The position numbers and the translations under genes were made by a program. Below are positions 57,787-64,000 of a stretch of 64,000 bases of DNA, piece after piece. Source of the stretch: Epiperipatus broadwayi (Eukaryota; Onychophora; Udeonychophora; Euonychophora; Peripatidae). How positions within the stretch are numbered: position 1 is the stretch's first letter; the number at the start of each line of letters is the position of its first letter. Where the stretch lies: positions 3,723,149-3,787,148 of the forward strand of contig JAQFVV010012405.1 of the NCBI GenBank assembly GCA_028023455.1, read 5' to 3'. The notes under the pieces were generated by a model. That model had not been told where the DNA came from and searched no databases. It saw only the letters and a list, made by a program, of their open reading frames with translations.

Positions 57787-58877
57787 ACAATTAGGAATTA
57801 TTTGTAAAGTCTAGAGTTCAAATATGAGTAGTATTTTGGGAGTACAATATTGAGAAATCCAATTTGCGATGAATAAGTTGAGAATAGGAAAACACTTGGA
57901 GATAACAACATAAGAAATAATAAATTTAAATAGGGTGAATCACTTGCAATTAAATTTATTAGGTCAAACTGCAGTTTACCTTGCAATAATAATTGGATAA
58001 AATCGTTTATAACAATAATGCTAAAACCGCTATGAATAGTGTTTTTTCCTTCTTGCAAATGAGAAAATTGACATTGGCAATAGTCCCCACAGCACCCTCA
58101 TCCTAGCCCTCCCCCTCAAAAGAACCAGGATTTAGATTTCTGGGGCCCCTCCCAATAACCAAACTATCTCATTCAATTAGCAAAGTTGATTGTAACGAAA
58201 ATTTTAATTAAAAGGTACAATTAGGAATTATTTGTAAAGTCTAGAAGTCAAACATGAATAGCGTTTTAGAAGTACAATATTGGGAAATCCAATTTGCGGT
58301 GGATAAGTTGAGAAATAGGAAAACATTTGGGGATAATATAAAATATGGACTAAATCAATCTACTGTTCGGTTTCTTCAAATGGTCTTGAATATCTTCACA
58401 AGAGAGCAATCCCAAATACTTTGGAAAATTTATGGAAAAACTATGGAGAACAAGGAAAATAAAAATCCAAGCTTCAAAATGTCTCTGCTGAAAACCATTC
58501 TAATCCATCATGAAAATCACATGAACAGCAAAAGGTTATCCCTATCAATAACAACATTGGAAGTAATAAAATTAATTAAGGTGAATCAATTGCAATTAAA
58601 ATCATGAGGCCAAACTGCAACTTATTTTGCAATAATAAATGGATAAAATCATTCATGATGATAACGTTAAAGAATCACCATAAATAATGTTATTTTTTCT
58701 ATTTTGTGAATGAGAAAAAACACACATTGATAATGATCACCACAGCATACTCATTCCAGCCCCCTCCCTCAAAAGAACTAGGTTTTAGGTCCCTGGGGGT
58801 CCTTCCAACAATCGGACTCTCTCATTCATTTAACAAAAATAAGTGAAATGAAAATTTTCATTAGAAGATAAAATCTC
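57787..58877. repeat. Imperfect tandem duplication with a 0.2-kb indel
   Basis: 57787-58215 and 58216-58877 are direct copies (both start ACAATTAGGAATTATTTGTA and end in a CCCTCCC..CAAAAGAAC.AGG...CTCTCATTCA region). The second copy has an extra stretch of about 215 bases (about 58337-58552) missing from the first. An open frame at 58254-58607 crosses it without a recognised signature. Confidence 0.7.
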
Positions 58878-59280
58878 TGTAGAAATATTTTATAATTTCA
58901 ATGGTTGCCATATATTTACATAGCATTTTTATAAAAGTTGAAATTATTCTTACTTGTGATTACATTGTTGATATAGCTTGTGTATGAAAAGAGAGCTAAG
59001 AAACTCCCATTTTTAATAGGGATAGTTTTAGAGAAATTTAATTCCCTAAACTAGGAAAAAGGGAATGAAACACTGAACCAGAAAGTGTTAACTGGAGTCC
59101 TTGGCTCCATCTAGTGGACTTAAATGTTGTTTTTCTTTTGATTTGAAACAACTTGAGTGTAAAAAACATGTTTATTAATGAAGTTACAAAATCAATAACT
59201 ATTTTTACATAATTATCCAGGTGTTCTAAAAATAATATATCATAATTAAGAAACACACCCACGTAGTTTAATATTCATAT
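58878..59280. other. AT-rich spacer
   Basis: No gene recognised. Confidence 0.4.
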
Positions 59281-59462
59281 TTAGTGTTTTCTTGAAAGTT
59301 TGTGATGATGGTATTTTAGTTGTCCTGTACTGTATTTATATATTGGAGTATTTCATCATCAAGTGTTGAATGTCTTTAGAAAAATTAAACTTTATTTAAA
59401 TAATCCAAGTACTGTACATTATATTTAAATAAACTTTAATTTTTCTAAAGACATTCAACACT
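59281..59462 (-). repeat. SINE-X tail with inverted end
   Basis: 59287-59410 matches the X-family tail. 59425-59462 is an almost perfect inverted copy of 59373-59410 (GTTGAATGTCTTTAG...). Confidence 0.6.
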
Positions 59463-59470
59463 TATACGTA

Positions 59471-59857
59471 TACAGTATTATCAACAAATTAAAAATCCTT
59501 CTTTTTTTTTCTTTTCAAAAACTTTATTTTCTTATCTCAATACCGATCATATATATATATATATATACACTGTATATTATATACAGTATTTATATAATAC
59601 AAAACTCCAACATTTCAACTGTTTATCTTCATAGAGTCATTTTCAAGGATATCTCTCTCCCACTGCTATATTCTAATACTCTTTCTTTTACATTATTTAA
59701 TTATAAATCAACGTTAAAACATTGGAGTTTTGTATTATGTAAATATATATATATGTTCAGTATTATGTAAATATATATATATGTTCAGTATTGAGATAAG
59801 AAAATAAAGTTTTTTTAAAAAAAAAGAAGGATTTTTAATTTGTTGATACTATTGTAG
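59471..59857. mobile_element. Nested foldback element
   Basis: Outer arms 59471-59547 and 59789-59857 (AACAAATTAAAAATCCTTC... and its complement) enclose an inner inverted pair (ATACAAAACTCCAACATTT / ACATTGGAGTTTTGTATTAT) and a duplicated GTTCAGTATTATGTAAATA segment. Confidence 0.65.
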
Positions 59858-60920
59858 AACATATATATTTTAAAAGAAAAAGTGGATGAACATTTGCTGT
59901 GTTATTATATATAATGTATACAGTATTATAGATTCAGTAATTATAGATATTTTAAGTTTATACGTTCTATATTCAAAATACTGAATGCAGCCCTAACATT
60001 GTGTTTTATGAATAAAATATTGTATGTGTGTACAATTACAGCAAAGTCATTACCTGTATACATATTACAATAAGATACTTTTGCTTTTGGGTAAAATGAA
60101 TTTAATATACACATTCTCTGATGTCATCAGTGTTGCAAAATTCAAGATGGCTGCCAAAATTTTTTATTTTTTCCTGATTGTTATAGTGAAAAATTGATTG
60201 TAAATTGAAGTAGTGGGTACAAATTGATGATGATCGCTATTGTGAAATATCGCTAAATAGTCAATTGCTAAGTGGGGTATAGGTGCATTTGATTAGCAAT
60301 TTTTAAAGTTTATATTGCACTGCTCTATATATGTAAATCATTACTTGTTATACAACACACAAGAGTAAACACAAACACACCATATAAACATAGTAAATGA
60401 TTAATATCAAAGACACAAAATTACTGTCCATATGAATAATAATTTATATACCATATAATAAAGAGCATATATGATTTTAATATTATATTTTTTATAATTT
60501 ATATACTATAAACACACACACACATCAATGTAAACACAAATTAATAAATTATACAAATAAATTATATTAATAAAGTTAAAATATTAAAATTTTTTTAAAA
60601 ATCTACTTACTGTACATATTTTGTGATTATGTTCACATCCCATTACAGGCTTTGAATGTGAATGACCAGTGTATTTTTAATCCATTTTCACTATATAATC
60701 AGGCCGTTTACAATTTTCTGCCTTTATTGCTTCATGTAAACTAGAAAATTGACTAAAATAGAACAAATTAAATCTGTCTGTTTAAGAAAAAAATAATAAT
60801 AAATTCTAATTTCTTCCAATTTCAATTGAAAAGATGGCATTTAAAAGATATTTTTATGATGGATAGAATGCCCATATTTCTGTTGATGTCATGGTTATAG
60901 TTTTTACATAATTTAAAAAA
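59858..60920. other. AT-rich spacer
   Basis: No gene recognised. Confidence 0.4.
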
Positions 60921-61054
60921 ACATTCAAATATCAGCCTTTCAAGCTAATTGAGCATGCGCCTTTTGAGAGTGTTAAATAAATGAATACTTTCCTCTTCAA
61001 TCCAAGATATAGTATTTATGCAGGAATTAGCTTGAAAGGCTGATATTTGAATGT
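60921..61054. mobile_element. MITE with perfect 30-bp inverted termini
   Basis: 60921-60950 (ACATTCAAATATCAGCCTTT...) is the exact reverse complement of 61025-61054. The 74-base interior is non-coding. A target duplication is not obvious. Confidence 0.8.
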
Positions 61055-61664
61055 AATATAATTGTAAACATGGTGCTAGATAAAATAATTGCTTATTTAC
61101 TCATAATTTAAAAAAAAAATGAAATTTCAATCAATCAGCTATGACATGCAACTGATACCCTGTTCTGAGCCAAATTGTTAAGATTAAAATGAAGTCATTT
61201 GTTTTATTATTTATTTCTGCTCATTACTTTTTTTCTTTATTTGCAATGTTGATATATTGTTTTTAAGATTACTTTTCATTTTTAAACTTGTATTTACAAT
61301 AAATATGTAAAATGTAAAGTTTCGACAAAAAATAAAGTTTTATTTGTTAAAATAAAAAACCTAAAAAGCTGCTATCAATTTCATTATATAAACTATTTTA
61401 AAATATGTGTTAAAAAGATTAATTAATAAATATTTATTTTTTAATAAGTATATGTTTTACATATAACATTTTAAAGTATATTTTATTTTTAAAATTATTT
61501 ACCACTATTGAAAATTCATATAAAATATATGAATTACTTGTAACATTATTAGTTTTTTAAAGTTGATTTTTTAATTTTTGATAATAGTTTTATCATTTGT
61601 ATATATAATATTAATAACAATTTGCTAAGCAAATAAAAATTTGATAAAAAAAATTAAAAAGAAC
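61055..61664. other. AT-rich spacer
   Basis: No gene recognised. Confidence 0.4.
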
Positions 61665-61768
61665 AGGTGACTCCTCTCTATATATACACTTCATCAGTTT
61701 TATTATTCTCCATTCTTATTTTTATTCTTTGCCCAGTATACATAAACCATATCAAACTTCTCTTTTTT

Positions 61769-62101
61769 TCAAAATACACTTTTATTTTTTAAGATGGTCA
61801 TAAGGTTATTCCACACTATTCTTTCAAATGCTTTCATCAAATCTGCAAAATGTATGCCAATTTCATCTTTTTCAATATATCCCTTTGCAATTGTTCTAAC
61901 AACATCAATCACATCTATTGGATTTTTTTCTCTCTGAAAACCAAACTGTCCTCCAATATAATATTCTACCTTCCTATAAATTCTTTGGGTTAAAATCCTT
62001 AATAATATTTTTGAAGCATGAGATAACAATCTTATTGACCTGTATTTTTCACCTCTAATATCTTTTTTATTTTTAGCAATTGGAATCATTATAATCCTCA
62101 A
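61769..62101 (-). pseudogene. RT N-terminal fragment of the second LINE
   Basis: 110 codons. IIMIPIAKNKKD and KYRSIRLLSHASKILLRI (RT block 1), GGQFGFQREKNPIDVI (block 2) and IHFADLMKAFERIVW (motif A with the catalytic Asp). In active relatives the last block reads F.DLEKAFD; here the second Asp is Glu. The frame ends in KNKSVF, and the next conserved block is visible past a frameshift (YTGQRIKIR-like at about 61720-61750). Confidence 0.7.
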
Positions 62102-62428
62102 GAAATCTTCAGGTCAAACTTCTCTACTATATATCAAATTGCAAGCTCAACTTTTCTAATAATAATTTCTGCCATTTTTTTCCAAAAATTCTATAGATAT
62201 TGTATCAAATCCAACAGCTTTATTATTTTTCATTTGTTCAGGTGACTTTATTTCATCTGCCAACATGTTCATACATTTATCATCTAATTCAATAACTTTT
62301 TCAAGTTCATAATTAATTAAATCATTTTCCTTTCCAAATAGATATTGAAGATATTATTTTCATCTTTTCAATATATCATTACTTTCATTTAATCTTTTTC
62401 CATTTTTATCAGCTATTTCACTTATTAA

Positions 62429-62632
62429 TCATTTCTTTTTTTCACAAGTAGCAATCTCTAATTCTGCCAAATTCCAGATTACATCCTTTTGCCTGTTGAA
62501 GCACTTCATCTTTCTAATTTTTTGTTCAAGCCATTTTTCTTTTCCTAAATCTGGTTTTCTTATTAATTCATTATTAATCTTGCTATATGCCATTTTCTTT
62601 TTTTTCAGTTTGTATTTCAGCTTTCTTTCCAT
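62429..62632 (-). pseudogene. Pre-RT linker fragment of the second LINE
   Basis: 67 codons rich in Lys and Glu (KPDLGKEKWLEQKIRKMKC). It lies upstream of the RT fragment in the same orientation and is consistent with the linker between endonuclease and RT. Confidence 0.5.
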
Positions 62633-62876
62633 ACTTTTATCTTTTCCAAAATATTTTCCAAGATTGTTTAGCTTTCTTTAATGAAATAGCTCCTATTTCA
62701 TTTTTTGCTGTTTTTAATATTTCTTTTTTAATCTTACATTAATGCTTATCAGTATTAGTCATATATTCTTCAGGTTAATTAGTTCTCTTTATTATATTGT
62801 CACATATTTAACCCAAACTTTCCTTCTCAATTGTACATCACATGACCATTTCTTATGCTTGCTCATAGTTGTTATT

Positions 62877-63153
62877 AAAACAGGCAAAATTCTCCGTACA
62901 GTAGTGCCACTCAATGCAAGCCAGAGTAATCAATGGATGCCAGAAGGCTTGTGCATAAAATCCCTATCTAGTGCCTACTCATTCAATATCCCCAGACTAG
63001 TTTCTAGGTGGAGTGCTCTCAGATCCAAGGCTCCTCACTGATGAAGGCCACAAGCCAGAAACTAGTCTGGGAATATTGGATGAGTAGGCACTAGATAGGG
63101 ATTTTATGCACAAGTCTTCTGACATTCATTGACTACTTTGGTTTTGCCTGTTT
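62877..63153. mobile_element. Repeat family C palindrome
   Basis: Left arm 62877-63004 is the inverted copy of the right arm 63057-63153 (the right arm lacks about 27 bases). The 52-base centre plus the right arm hold the hammerhead-like motif. Outer ends read AAAACAGGCAAAA and TTTTGCCTGTTT. A single-arm copy is at 49001-49175. Confidence 0.75.
63023..63081 (+). ncRNA. Hammerhead-ribozyme-like motif, family C copy 2
   Basis: Outer stem I: ATCCAA 63023-63028 with TTGGAT 63076-63081. Inner stem I: CTCA 63034-63037 with TGGG 63068-63071. Core CTGATGA 63038-63044. Stem II: GGC 63046-63048 with GCC 63054-63056, loop CACAA. GAA 63058-63060. Short stem III: AC with GT, and cleavage site C63067. The closing pair of stem II is an A-A mismatch, which is not canonical. 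Confidence 0.55.
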
Positions 63154-64000
63154 CTTTTTTAATTTTCTCACTTTATTTGCATCAGATGTAAAATGTGACT
63201 ACTGGATTTTAAGTGCATTCTATTAAAATGTCCGTTTGGATGGGAGCACACTGGATGTTATTATATCAATACTACCATTTAGTGTCTGTTGCTTACATTA
63301 ATGAATTTAGAGTGAAAATAATGTTAAATAGAAGCAGAGGTGGTAATGTAATATTTGCTAGTTTGTATCTTCTAGATATGCATGGTTTTATATTTATTTT
63401 CATAGGCACACATAGAGGTAAATATGGATGCATTTTATTTATTAGGCCAACAGAAAATTTTAATACAAAAACTAGAATAGTTTCCAATAGCCTTGTTAAT
63501 GTAATATTTTAACACATATTTTCATTTTTCCATCTTACTGCAATAATATAAACAAAACCATTACTTACACTAGTGTCATATCTTGTAAGCTCAAATAATC
63601 ACTGATTACCTAATAGTAGTGCAATTTCATCTCCTTGATCAATGTATGACTTTCAGAATTTTACTATTACACCAATAAGGACTTCAGATTCAAAGCTGCA
63701 TTCTTTGCAATGGTATATTTGAAAATTACCTTAACCCCTCATTTTTACTTTTGAATCCAAGCCAATCTGTTTTTATATACATCTAATATTATACCAATAA
63801 TTATATATTTTAGTAGTCTGTTGAAAACAATTATGGTGATTAGACACATAACTGCATACGTGTCAGCTTTTCGGTCCTAATTCTTATTGATGAAGAGAAA
63901 AGCCAATCTGGGGATAGAGGAGGGAAAAAGCATTATTGTTTGGTAACTATTGATTTTTCAAATTTACTCCTCAAATTTACCATAGACTGTGTTAGAGTAG
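63154..64000. other. AT-rich spacer
   Basis: Overlapping short frames on both strands at 63213-63512 show no family signature. Confidence 0.4.

Larger units (their letters stand above)
61665..62830 (-). mobile_element. Second LINE type, 5' part of polyprotein only
   Basis: A different LINE from copies A-H. It holds the region before and into the RT on the minus strand, ends before RT motifs B and C at about 61665, and is therefore 3'-truncated. Small frameshifts break it throughout. Confidence 0.65.

Overview
The window looks like intergenic or intronic DNA of an AT-rich (roughly 70-75% A+T by eye) invertebrate metazoan genome. I cannot name the species. The evidence is the eukaryotic repeat content: RTE-type LINEs with GAT-repeat tails, Penelope-like elements (PLEs) with a GIY-YIG endonuclease, an LTR retrotransposon, a mariner remnant, tRNA-derived SINE heads, foldback elements and many long (TA)n tracts. 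I found no intact host gene. Two or three short stretches have splice-like borders and could be exons, with low confidence.

Layout. 195-1928: degraded RTE LINE (copy A) split by a small inverted-repeat insertion at about 481-826. 2280-3300: remnant of a PLE family (PLE-2). 3345-3480: tRNA-SINE (family X). 3803-6995: second PLE family (PLE-1), with an inverted copy of its own 3' end placed head-to-head before a nearly complete RT plus GIY-YIG coding region. A 19-base match to an Illumina adapter sits where the reading frame breaks. 7.0-15 kb: foldback elements, a 5'-inverted LINE, a long hairpin element (11138-11470) and a head-to-head SINE pair. 15-19.9 kb: AT-rich, mostly featureless. 20036-21180: RT-less PLE-1 palindrome. 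21409-24830: two head-to-head RTE LINEs, one nearly full length. 26794-33925: a young gag-only LTR retrotransposon with nearly identical 2.2-kb LTRs, the least AT-rich part of the window. 34-46 kb: (TA)n tracts, foldback families and LINE fragments. 47.2-48.3 kb: mariner pseudogene. 49-51 kb and 62.9-63.15 kb: small repeats, two of which carry a hammerhead-ribozyme-like core. 55496-55571: a 76-bp tRNA-like retrocopy with 16-bp target-site duplications. 57.8-58.9 kb: an imperfect tandem duplication. 61665-62900: a second LINE type on the minus strand.

Two themes stand out. First, unrelated element families repeatedly occur as head-to-head palindromes. Second, two repeat families contain hammerhead-ribozyme-like folds, which fits the known presence of hammerheads in Penelope-like elements. 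All protein-coding sequence seen belongs to mobile elements and almost all of it is broken, so the genes do not form a host pathway. Everything here rests on reading the sequence by eye; no searches were run.
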